From NCBI GenBank assembly GCA_019637585.1, contig JAHBVL010000010.1, positions 16,094-80,093 on the forward strand: a stretch of 64,000 nucleotides of DNA, given 5' to 3'. Below the pieces are notes generated by a model that worked only from the letters and a program-made list of their open reading frames with translations, did not search any database and was not told where the DNA came from. Position numbers and translations under genes: made by a program. Source of the DNA: Thermomicrobiales bacterium. GTDB taxonomy: Bacteria; Chloroflexota; Chloroflexia; Thermomicrobiales; UBA6265. Positions 25,383 to 35,300 of this stretch are shown here, piece by piece; position 1 is the stretch's first letter; each line of letters begins with the position of its first letter.

Positions 25383-28300
25383 CTAGCGCCCGGTGGACTC
25401 GCGCGCCGTCGCGAAGCGCGGGCGGAGGACCGCTGTTCCGGCCAGGAGCGCCGCCACAGCCAGGAACAGCCAGGCGTTGGTCTGGTCTCCGGAGCGGAGG
25501 GTGTCGCCATGTCCGGTATTCGGCAACTGGTCGATCGAGCCAACGCCGTCACCAGGTTTGCCTGGTTTTCCAGGCTTCCCGGGCTTGGTGGGATCAGTCG
25601 GATCGGTCGGGTCCGTCGGATCGCCGCTCACCTTCTCCACGATGGCGAATGGCGAGAAGTGATCGGTCTGGCCGCAGATCAGTCCAGCGACCGGGTCGTT
25701 CGACGTCGTGATGTCGACCCAGGCGTCGCCGTCGTAATGCAGGAGCGCCACCTCTTCCGGATTCTCGAAGTAGCCGGGATCGTAGGCCAGGCAGAGCGTG
25801 GCGATGCCGTCGAAGGTAGCGGTCGTGGAGATGTCGAAGAAGAGTCCGCCGACCTCGAAGAGTCCCGCTGGAAGCGCAGGTAGTTCGTCGATGTCGTCGC
25901 CGGTGATCTGCTCGATTGTTGTCACACCGGGCGACGTGACGTTCGGGAAGGTGATCGATGAGCCCTCCGGGGCGCCCTCGGGTTCGATCGTGATCGGTGT
26001 TTCGGACGCGGGCGTGTTGGGCTCTTCTCCGCCCCCGCCGAGCGACGGCACAACGCCGAATGGCGAGAGACTGGTGACGTCGCCGCAAATCTCCCCACTG
26101 GCCGGATAGCCGGGGCTGGTGATGTCGACCCAGTCGCTCCCATCGAAGTGGAGAAGGTGGTCGAGCGGGTTGCTGGAGGGCAGACAGATGGTGATGGTGC
26201 CGTCGTAGTTCGCCGTGGTCGTGATCTCGTAGTACGTCGCGTCTCCAAGGGAGAAGAGCGCGCCGCTCGGCTGCTCGGGAAGCTGGAGGGGCGAGATGAC
26301 GTCGATCGTGGTCAACCCGGAATCGGTGACCGTCTCGAATTCGACGCTCGCGCCAGATACCCCGATCGGCTCAACCGTCACCCCGGAGCCGGCCGCGGTG
26401 TTCTCGCCGTGAACGAGTGTGACGTTGACCGGGCGAACTTGGCCCATGGTCACGCTGCGCGGTTGCGCCAATGGTTGACCGGTTGGCGCAACCGTCTCAA
26501 TGATGTTGAAAAGTCCGTTGCTTGGCCAGATAGTCGTTGTGATGGAGATGATGCCGTCTTCGTTGTCATCGCATCCCCTCTGGACCCAGCTCACATTCCA
26601 GGCAGTGATGAGCACGCAGGCTCCGGTGACGGCCGAGCCTGATGCATCGACCGTCTGTATGACGAAGAAGGTGCGCAAGTCGGGTGGGGCAAACACGATG
26701 GTATGGGCTGTCGTCTCCGGCAGGGTGATCTCATCCTGGCCGCTCGACAAACCACCAATCATGATGCTGACGTAGTACGTGCCATCTTCCAGACCGTAAA
26801 GCCTCAACGTTCCGTCGACGACGCCGTCGGCAGAATCTGGGTAGCTGAAGCCCAGCGACTCGTCCTGGATGTAAAACTCCGCGCCCGGGATGAGATTGCC
26901 GGCGGCATCCTCCGCGGTGAGGACGAGTGAAAGCGGCTGCGCGATGTTGACGACGTCGATGGATGCGACACTCTCGAGATCGACGTCGACCGGCGCGGCG
27001 ATGCCATATCCCCATGGCGCTACCGTCTGCGTAACGGTCACGTTGCCGCCGATGTTGTAGAGCGTTGTGACGCCATCCAGTGCGCCGTCATGGCCGTCGC
27101 ATGTTTCCTCGAGTGTGCCGGGATCGAAGCAGCCGCCAGCCAGCGGATCGCCATTGCCATCCTCGAGATGAATCGTCAACACACCGTCGGTGCGCGACGT
27201 GAAATCGATGCCGACGGGCGTGACAGCGCCGTCGACGATCGAAACGGGGATGTTTCCCGAGGGAGGCCCGGCGAATCCGACCGGGAATACAGCAGAGACC
27301 TCGTAGTCGCCGGCAGGAAGGTTGTAGAAGGTCACCTTTCCATCCGCTGCCTGGAAGAGGGTTGCATCGCAGACCGACATCGCGTTCGATCCCGAATCCG
27401 CCAGCTGAATGCAGACGTCAACGCCCGGGTTGCCAGGGACGCCATCGAATGAGAGGGAGACGACGAGCGATGGCGTGAGCTGAACGGTTTCGACAACGAC
27501 GCTCGGGACGGGGGATTCGATCGTAACCGAGTGATCGAACACGCCAACGCCGAGTTGCGGTCCCAGCCATTGCGACAGCGTGGCGACATACGTGCCGGGT
27601 TGAACCGCCAGCGAACGGAAGATCATGCTGCCGTTGGGTTGCCCATCTTCATCGTCATAGGCGTCGAAGTTCCCGATGTTGAAGCCAAGTCCCGGGAAGG
27701 GTGCGCCGTTTTCGTCGACAACGTTGAACTGGAGCACGGAGGGTGCCGACGTACGGGCGTGTTCGAACCGGTAGACCACGGTTTCGCCGGGAGCCGCGGA
27801 CAGCGACTCCGGCAACTCGCTGACCAGCTCGAACCCGGAGGGCGGATAGTACTCAGCAGTCTCAAATGACTCGACGATCGTCGACGGGGAATAGGGCAGT
27901 GGACCGGTGTACATGACGATGACGGAGTCGAGACCAGGGCTGTACTCGACATTCTGCTCGTCGCAGAACGTATGGAAGTCCCAGAGCGAGCCGCCAACGA
28001 TGGAGCTGACTGACACACAGACGCTGATGCCTGCCGCTGCCAGCGGCAGCAACTGGCCATCCTGCCCGACCAGCTCGATCACGATGCGTCCGTGGGTTTC
28101 CATGTCCGGTTCGGGAACAGGAGGAGAGGTGGCGAAATAGACGAAGATCCAGGTATCAGCGCTCGCGTTGATTTCGACGGATTTCGATTCCACGTTTGCG
28201 TCACCGAATCCCTCGGGGGTCTCGATCAGGGTGACACAGTACGAACCGGGGTCGATTGCTGCCTGACCAGAGCCGGATACGCCGTCGATGATCACCTGCG

Positions 28301-29360
28301 CGACCTCGTCGCCGGTCGTCTGGCAATCCGATCCCTCGGTGACCGAGAACCGAGCGCCGCCTGGCGGCATGGTCTGTGAATAGGCCTCGATCCTGAGCAT
28401 TCCCTGTCCGGTTGGTTCCAGGACGACCCAGTGATCGACTGTCGTGCCGGGCGCCGCCGAGAGTGTGGTTGGCAACGACTCCGGATCGGCGAGCTGCCAG
28501 AGCGGCAGCGGCGTGAAACTGGTCAGGGTCGCGCCCGACGCGGTCACATAGATCTCGATGACCGAATCAGTGCCCTGGGGGCCGGTGAAGTGATCGGAGT
28601 CGCAGATCGTCGTGATGTCGTTCATCTGCGCGGGGGTGATGTCGACGCACGAATCGGCGAAATAGACCGGGTTGTCTTCCGCGTCTACCAGATGGAGCCG
28701 AACCAGGCCGAAAACGGATGGATCGGGGGGCGGTGGTGGATACACCGTGTAGGTTGCACTGATCGACGTCGTCTGGCCCGACTGAATCGTGACGCTATGG
28801 ACGTCGGGGGAAACGCCGGAGTAGCCCGCTGGACCCGTGTAATAGAGGACGCAGTACATGCCCGGTTGCAGCTCATCATTGAGCGCGATGCCCAGGTTGT
28901 CGGTGGAGATCGTTGTGACATAATCCTCAACGAACGCGCAATCGGGAACTGTGGCGTAGACCTCCCATTGCGAGGACTCTACAGGCAGGTTGTTGCCGTC
29001 GCGAACCGTCAGCTCCAGGGTTCCGGGTTCCGCCGCTGCCGTGACAGGAGAATCCTCACCGGATGGTGGGGTGGATTGCGATGAGTCGGTGTCCGATGCG
29101 CCGGACTGATCATCGGGTGTTTCGGTGGTGCCTGGCGGGCCGGTTTGCCCGGTATCGGCGTTTTCGGAGGACTGATCGCTGGTTCCGGATGGCTCAGTCG
29201 GCGCCGGATCGCCTGATTCGGCGACCGTCTCTTCGGTGGTTGGAGGCTGCGTGTCGTCCGACTGCGCCCCCGCCATTTGCGGGCCAGAAATGGGAAGAAT
29301 GAGCGCGCTCACCAAAATGAGCGCCACGATCAATCTCGGAATGCGGGTGTCGAGGACCAT
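25383..29360 (-). CDS. Large secreted multi-domain surface protein with LPNTG-like anchor
   Basis: A 1325-residue protein. The signal peptide is residues 1-33 (LIVALILVSALILPISGPQM, then AGAQ). A Thr/Ser/Asp/Pro-rich linker (about 34-115) precedes a series of prealbumin-like/Cna-B-type modules recognisable by LRIEAYSQTMPPGGA, YCVTLIETPEGFGDA and GDYEVSAVFPVGFAG. Near the C-terminus are two longer beta modules (about 1040-1250) ending CGDVTSLSPFGVV and CGQTDHFSPFAIVE. Then DPTDPTDPTDPT and KPGKPGKPGKPG linkers, LPNTG at 1279-1283, a hydrophobic helix and a basic tail (42 residues after the motif). It is exported and probably wall- or membrane-anchored, an adhesin or S-layer-associated stalk. 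No sortase gene is in the window. Confidence 0.85.
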   Translation of the reverse strand: MVLDTRIPRLIVALILVSALILPISGPQMAGAQSDDTQPPTTEETVAESGDPAPTEPSGTSDQSSENADTGQTGPPGTTETPDDQSGASDTDSSQSTPPSGEDSPVTAAAEPGTLELTVRDGNNLPVESSQWEVYATVPDCAFVEDYVTTISTDNLGIALNDELQPGMYCVLYYTGPAGYSGVSPDVHSVTIQSGQTTSISATYTVYPPPPPDPSVFGLVRLHLVDAEDNPVYFADSCVDITPAQMNDITTICDSDHFTGPQGTDSVIEIYVTASGATLTSFTPLPLWQLADPESLPTTLSAAPGTTVDHWVVLEPTGQGMLRIEAYSQTMPPGGARFSVTEGSDCQTTGDEVAQVIIDGVSGSGQAAIDPGSYCVTLIETPEGFGDANVESKSVEINASADTWIFVYFATSPPVPEPDMETHGRIVIELVGQDGQLLPLAAAGISVCVSVSSIVGGSLWDFHTFCDEQNVEYSPGLDSVIVMYTGPLPYSPSTIVESFETAEYYPPSGFELVSELPESLSAAPGETVVYRFEHARTSAPSVLQFNVVDENGAPFPGLGFNIGNFDAYDDEDGQPNGSMIFRSLAVQPGTYVATLSQWLGPQLGVGVFDHSVTIESPVPSVVVETVQLTPSLVVSLSFDGVPGNPGVDVCIQLADSGSNAMSVCDATLFQAADGKVTFYNLPAGDYEVSAVFPVGFAGPPSGNIPVSIVDGAVTPVGIDFTSRTDGVLTIHLEDGNGDPLAGGCFDPGTLEETCDGHDGALDGVTTLYNIGGNVTVTQTVAPWGYGIAAPVDVDLESVASIDVVNIAQPLSLVLTAEDAAGNLIPGAEFYIQDESLGFSYPDSADGVVDGTLRLYGLEDGTYYVSIMIGGLSSGQDEITLPETTAHTIVFAPPDLRTFFVIQTVDASGSAVTGACVLITAWNVSWVQRGCDDNEDGIISITTTIWPSNGLFNIIETVAPTGQPLAQPRSVTMGQVRPVNVTLVHGENTAAGSGVTVEPIGVSGASVEFETVTDSGLTTIDVISPLQLPEQPSGALFSLGDATYYEITTTANYDGTITICLPSSNPLDHLLHFDGSDWVDITSPGYPASGEICGDVTSLSPFGVVPSLGGGGEEPNTPASETPITIEPEGAPEGSSITFPNVTSPGVTTIEQITGDDIDELPALPAGLFEVGGLFFDISTTATFDGIATLCLAYDPGYFENPEEVALLHYDGDAWVDITTSNDPVAGLICGQTDHFSPFAIVEKVSGDPTDPTDPTDPTKPGKPGKPGKPGDGVGSIDQLPNTGHGDTLRSGDQTNAWLFLAVAALLAGTAVLRPRFATARESTGR

Positions 29361-29590
29361 CGAACAGCTCCCAACTCACTGGTAGAGACGTGTCGCACAT
29401 ACACATACCGCCCCTTCGGCCAAGACCTGTTGCGTACATCCCTGGCGCGGTGGAGCGGCTGTTCTTGCCATATCGGCGTCTTACTTTCCGGAACTCTAGC
29501 AAAACCATGCCAGACCGTCTACGCAATGTGCAGGGCGTCGACGAGTAGGGCACAATCGACCGAGGAACGGCCAAGCCAGGGAGGATCGAC

Positions 29591-29962
29591 ATGTCCAGAA
29601 TCGCCGTCGAACGGGTCTATGACGATCCTGCTGCATTGCCCGCCGGGAAGCGAATCCTGGTCGACCGGCTGTGGCCGCGCGGTCTCACCAAAGAGCGGGC
29701 GGCGCTCGATCTCTGGTTGAAGGAGATCGCCCCAAGCACTGAGCTTCGCCGGGAGTTTCACAGCGGGGCGCTGGACTGGGATGCGTTCCGCAAGCGGTAC
29801 ATCGCCGAGGTCGATGCCAATCCAGACGCCTTTGCCGAATTGCTCACTCAGGTGAAGGCTGGTCCGGTGCTGCTCCTCTACGGCAGCCACGATACCGAAC
29901 ACAATCATGCTCTCATCCTTCGCGATTTCCTCCAGTCCCGGCTCGACGGGCCGGGCGACTGA
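29591..29962 (+). CDS. DUF488-family protein
   Basis: A 123-residue protein with the hallmark DUF488 sequence RILVDRLWPRGLTKE near the N-terminus and LLYGSHDTEHNHALILRDFL at the C-terminus. Length is typical. The start ATG at 29591 has GGGAGG nine bases upstream. The family is widespread and poorly characterised, with proposed links to heme uptake, nucleic acid or thiol chemistry. Its placement between two surface-protein genes on the other strand looks incidental. The 230 bases upstream hold the divergent promoters but no clear boxes. Confidence 0.92.
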   Translation: MSRIAVERVYDDPAALPAGKRILVDRLWPRGLTKERAALDLWLKEIAPSTELRREFHSGALDWDAFRKRYIAEVDANPDAFAELLTQVKAGPVLLLYGSHDTEHNHALILRDFLQSRLDGPGD

Positions 29963-29978
29963 TCTCCCCTGATCCGAA

Positions 29979-30016
29979 CCCGGCAACGCCATCTCCGAAG
30001 AGATGACATTGCCGGG
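29979..30016. terminator. Bidirectional terminator between DUF488 and the giant protein gene
   Basis: Outer stem CCCGGCAA (29979-29986) with TTGCCGGG (30009-30016), and inner stem CATCTC/GAGATG around a CGAA tetraloop. It sits 17 bases after the DUF488 stop and 15 bases after the convergent giant gene stop. Confidence 0.7.
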
Positions 30017-30030
30017 CCGGACCGACGTGC

Positions 30031-32370
30031 TCAGGTCAGCTCGAAAGAGGCGGTGATGCTGACGTCGTCGACCGTCGTGGCGGTGACGGCATAGCATCCC
30101 GGAGACGAGGGTGTCGTCCAGCGCACCTGGAACTTGTTCGTGGCGAAGGCCAGACCGGAGATCGCCTGCGGCGACCCGAGTGCCGAACCATCCTCACAGC
30201 TCACCGGCGTGTAGGTCAGAGAGGCGACCGATGAGAGCTCGCTCACCACATCCCCATTGAAGGTGACCGCAAATCGTAGCCAGACCTTGGTCCCGCCGGC
30301 ATAGACGTTGGGCTGCCCCATCAGCACTGGACTGGTGAAGGTCGAGACTTCGTAGAGACCGGAGTTCCCCCAGAGGGTGAACTCGGCGGTCGCAGAATCA
30401 CCTCCCGCCGCGGTGGCGGTGACCAGGAAGCATCCGTCGATCTCCGGCGATACCCAGGTCGTCTCGAACCGGCTGCCGGTGTAGGAGACGCCACCGATGG
30501 AATTCGAGCCACCGATGAGATCACCAGTGCCGCAATCGACCTGTTGCCAGGCAAGCGATTCGACCAACCCCAGATCGGACATCCGATCCTCGTCCCGGTA
30601 GATCCTGAAGCGGAGGGAGATCGATTTGCCTCCCTCCAGGGAGTTGACCGACTCCATCAGCACCGGGCTGAGGAACCCATCGACCGTGATGATGCCCGGG
30701 TTGCCGTAGAGCTCGATTTGCGTCGACATCGCCTGACCGTCGGATGCCTCTGCCCGGAGCCGGAAGCAGGTATCGACTTCCGGTGTGGCCCAGGAGGCGT
30801 TGAACCGGTTCGACGCGAAGGTCAGTCCGGCGAGGAGCGATCCGGCGAGCCCGCCGTCGATTTCGGCGCCCGATGTGCAATCGATCTCGACATAGCTCAA
30901 ATCGGTGATCACACCTGTGTCGCTGACCAGATCACCATTGAGCGTGACCTTGAAGCGGACCGCCAGATTGCGTCCTCCCTCGTGCAGGTGATTGCCCATG
31001 ACGATCGGGCTGAGGAAACCTGCGCCGAATTCGTACAACCCCGAGTTGCCCCAGAGCTCATAGTCGGCGGTGATGCTATCCCCCTCCACCTTGGCGATCA
31101 GCTGGAAGCAGCCGTCGATCTCCGGCGTGGTCCAGGTGGTCTGGAAGCGTTTGTTGACGACAACCGGCTCCGGCAGGGCGACGAATTCGCCGATCAGCAC
31201 CGACGCATCGCCACACTCGACCTGCTGATAGCCGAGCGCATCGAGATAGGAGAGATCGGAAACGCGGTCCTCATCCCGATAGATGTAGAAGCGGACATTC
31301 ACCGGTTTGCCGCCTTCGAGTGAGTTGACCCCGTCCATCAGAACCGGCGACTGGAAGCCGTCGATAGTGAGAATGCCCGGATTCCCCGTGAGCTCAATGG
31401 TCGATTCGATGAACTGACCGTCGACGGCTTCGGCGTGGAGGAGGTAGCAGGTGTCGACCTCCGGCGTCAGCCACGTCGTCTGGAAGCGATTGCTGGCATA
31501 GGTCAGACCGGCGATCTGGATGGGAGCGACGCCATCCAGCGCAGAGCCTGTCGAGCAATCGATCTCCTGGACGCGGAGCGTGGAGATGACCGAGGGGTCC
31601 GTTTGCAGGTCGCCGTTGAGCGTCACCTTGAACCGAATGATGAGCGTGTTGCCGCCGATCATTTCGGTGACGCCGCCCGTGACGACTGGCGCGAGGAAGC
31701 CGGCGCCGAACTCGTACCACCCCGAGTTGCCCCAGAGCTCGAAGCTGGCCGTCGCGACCGCTCCCGCTGCTTCGGCTCGCAGCTGGAAGCAGCCGTCGAT
31801 CTCCGGCGTAGTCCAGACGGTCTGGAACCGGTTCGAAGCGTAGGCGAGCCCGGCAATGGCCACCGACCCACCGATCGCTTCACCGCTGACGCAGTCAACT
31901 TGTGTAGAGGTGAGCGAGTCGACGATCCCGACGTCGGTGACGCGGTCCTCATCCCGATAGACCTGGAAGCGAACCTGTACCGTTTTTCCTCCTTCGAGCG
32001 AGTTCACGCCGTCCATCAGCACCGGTGACAGGAAACCGTTGATCGTGTGGATGCCCGGGTTGCCCGTCAGCTCGAACTCGGCCACGGTCATTGCCCCATC
32101 GGTCGTCGTGGCGCTGACGATGAAGCAGCCGTCGATCTCGGGCGTCGTCCAGCGGACCTGGAAGCGGGATCCGGTCCAGGTCAGACCGGGGATGGCGACC
32201 GGATCCGTCGCTGTGGCGCACGGCTGATAGGTCACCGAGGCGATCACGGCCGGATCGGTGAGGGTGACGCCCTCCTGCTTGACAGTGAAGCGGAGGTTGA
32301 TCGCAGTTCCGCCCACCATGGAGGTCACACCGCCGGCGACCACGGGGCTCTGGAAGGGGCTGATCACCAT
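30031..32370 (-). repeat. Seven tandem about 110-residue repeats in the C-terminus of the giant protein
   Basis: The coding repeats alternate between two types. Type A has [14 protein letters not shown] and ends TPEVDTC or TPEIDGC with ELTGNPG; type B has [15 protein letters not shown] and YRDEDRV.D and ends with ELWGNSG. The order is A-B-A-B-A-B-A, so the unit of duplication was probably the A-B pair of about 222 residues. Confidence 0.85.
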
Positions 32371-35300
32371 CGGCGGAGCGAGGACTTCCGGTTCGGCGAT
32401 GGCGAACGGCGAAAGCGAGCTAGTCCAACCGCAGATGATCCCGTTGACGGTGTCGTTGCCCGACGTGATCGCGATCCAGTCGCCGGCGAAGTGGAGGAGC
32501 TGCAATGCCTCGGGATCGGCAAAGGCAGCTGGCTCATAGGGCAGGCAAATCTCGATCATTCCTTCGAACAGGGCGGTCGTCGAGATGTCGAAGAAGAGCG
32601 CGGTGTCGATCGAGAACCCGGCCGGCAGCGCGGGTGGGTTGGTGTCCACCGTGACCGTTGTCGTTCCGGCCTGCGTCACGTTGTCGAAGGTCAGGGTGAT
32701 GCCGGTGCCGGGATCGGTGAACGTGCTGCCGGACCCTGCCGCGGTGTTTGGCGGGCTGAGATAGCCGTCGTGCACCAGGGTCATGGTGACGGGCCGGGCA
32801 TCGACGAGGGTCACCGAGGTGGCCGGCGCCTTGGCGAGCCCAGTCGGCGCCGTGCTTTCGATGATCCAGTACTGGCCGATGCCGATGCTCTGGTACGGAA
32901 GGAAGATGGAGGTCTGACCATCGTTCTGTCCGTCGTCGGCGTCGCAGACAGGTCCCCAGGAGATGCTGCCCGTGCGATAGAGGTGGTAGCAGCCTCCGGG
33001 CGCCGGGGTGTTTGCTGCGTCTACGCTGTTCACAACCACATAGGGATCGGACAGGGTCTGCGCGGTAATGGTGACGTGTGTCGACACGCCATCGACGACG
33101 ACGACGGTTTCGTCGTCGAAGAGAGCATGCCGGGCAAAGGTTTCCATGAATCCCGAAATCCGATACGTGCCCGGCTCGAGATCATAGGACCGTGTAACGC
33201 CGTCGACCGCGTAACCTGGCGAATCGTATCCATCGCATGGGTCATCCAGATGCGACGTGCCTTGCCATATGCGGAAGCACGCCCCGAGAATCGGATTTCC
33301 GAGCTCGTCCTCATACGTGATAACCAGTGACGCATGCTTTGGTGGGTTGACGATGTCGATCGCCGCAGTCTGACCGAGATCGATGGCAACCGGGCTCCAG
33401 TCGTAGTGGTTGCCAACGCTCGGGCGCCACTGGTAAAGACTCCCTTCCCCTGTTCCCGTGTGGAAGGTGACGATCCCATCAAAGGAACCATCGTCTTCAT
33501 CGCAGAGTGATGCTCCATCGGAGACCGAGAGAAAGAAACAGGCGCCGACCGCGGGATTCCCCTGGCCATCTGTCGTGGTGACCACAAGCACGGGCGCCGC
33601 GGGCTCGATTTCGATGTTGATCTCGAGCGGGGAGGATCCGTCGTGGACAACGAGATACGGAGAGAAGGAAGGAGCCGTGGCACCACGCAGGTGAACGAGC
33701 TGCACGCTGTATTCACCCGGCGGCAAACCCCAGATATCGAGCGGCGTTGCATCGCCGTCCTGTTGCCCACAAACGTAGGCATATGACGGTGACGCGGTCG
33801 CCTGCAACTGGACACAGAACATAACATCCTGGCTTTGACCCTGATGCGTCGCGGCGATGATGGCCGAGCGCTCGAGGACGAACACTTCTTCGACCAACAT
33901 CTGACCGGGCTCGACGATAACGGAGCGCACTTCCGACCATTCCTCGAGGTAGTAGTTGCCCTTGACCGCGATGGTGAACGCTCCCGAGTCTGTGAACTGG
34001 GACCAGGCAAAGGTCCCGTCACTGTCGTAATCCGACTGGCAATAGGAGTTCGGAACGTCGGTCTCCACCCACGAGCCTACGCACGAAGTTCCGACAGGAT
34101 TCCCCTGTTCGTCAGTGATGTTGACGACGACCATCACCTGGCGGTTGACATCGACCTGGAAGGGAACATCGATGCTCAGGGTGTCGTTGGCAGGTATTGC
34201 GATGTGCCAGGGGAAGTTCTCCGAGCGGACATAGCCAGCCGGATCCGGATCAGTCGTCAGGTTGACCGGGCCTGACTCGACATTCGCGATGACGCCGGTG
34301 CCGTTTTCGCCGGCGCATCCCCACCGGCTCCATGTGGAGCTCTGAAGATGGAGACAACCTCCCAGACCAGCCAGAGGATTCCCTTCATCGTCGACAAACG
34401 TGAACTCCAGGTTGCCGTAGACGATTGGTTCGGCCAGCACATAGGTACCGCTTCCGTACTCCGCTTCGAGCGTGGCAACCTCGGCGCAGACCATGCCATT
34501 CGAGACACCGCCGCTGGTGATGTCTGTCCAGACGCCGTCGATACTGACGAAGAACCGGACCGTGTCGGGAAGATCGAACGATCTTGCTGACAGAGGAACG
34601 CAGATGGTGACCGGGCCGGAATACTCGGCAGAGGTGTTGAAGCTCACCCCAAATCCGGTGTCACCGTCGAATCCCTCCGGGGTTGGAGCGTTGCCGCCGC
34701 TTGCCCAGGCATAGGTGTATCCGGCACTGGCGACTTCGCTGAACGTCACGACTGCCTGCACGGTGCCGAGTGTGTTGACGACGACATTCGTCCCGGCCGG
34801 GGTGTTCGGAACCGCGCCCCAGTGCTGCACGGTGATCTCGACCGGGCGCTCGGAGCCGATGTGCAGATCGGTTGTGCGCCTTTCGTACAGCCATTCCGGC
34901 GCCCGAGTCGTGACGAGCGTGTAATCACCATCCAGGATGTTGTTCCACCTGTCGTTGATGATGGTGATACCGTCGTTGGACCCGTCACTATCATCACAGA
35001 CGGATGGCCAGTAGCTGCCCGACGGCCCGACGAGCATATAGCACGCTCCGGGTGCCATCGATCCATGCTCGTCTGTGGAGGTCACGATCACGGCCTGATC
35101 GAGTTCGAGGCGGTCCATGATGAAGGTCAGCTCGAGTGGTTCAGACTCGCCGATCGTCACGATGCGTGGCTCGATAACCTGGAAGCCGTAGCTTTCACTC
35201 AGATATTGCGTCAGCTGGTAGTCGCCCGGCGGCAGGCCAAAGAAGGTCGCGACGCCGTCGATTGGATTGACCCCCGCATCGTTCCAGTTCTGGTCGCACG

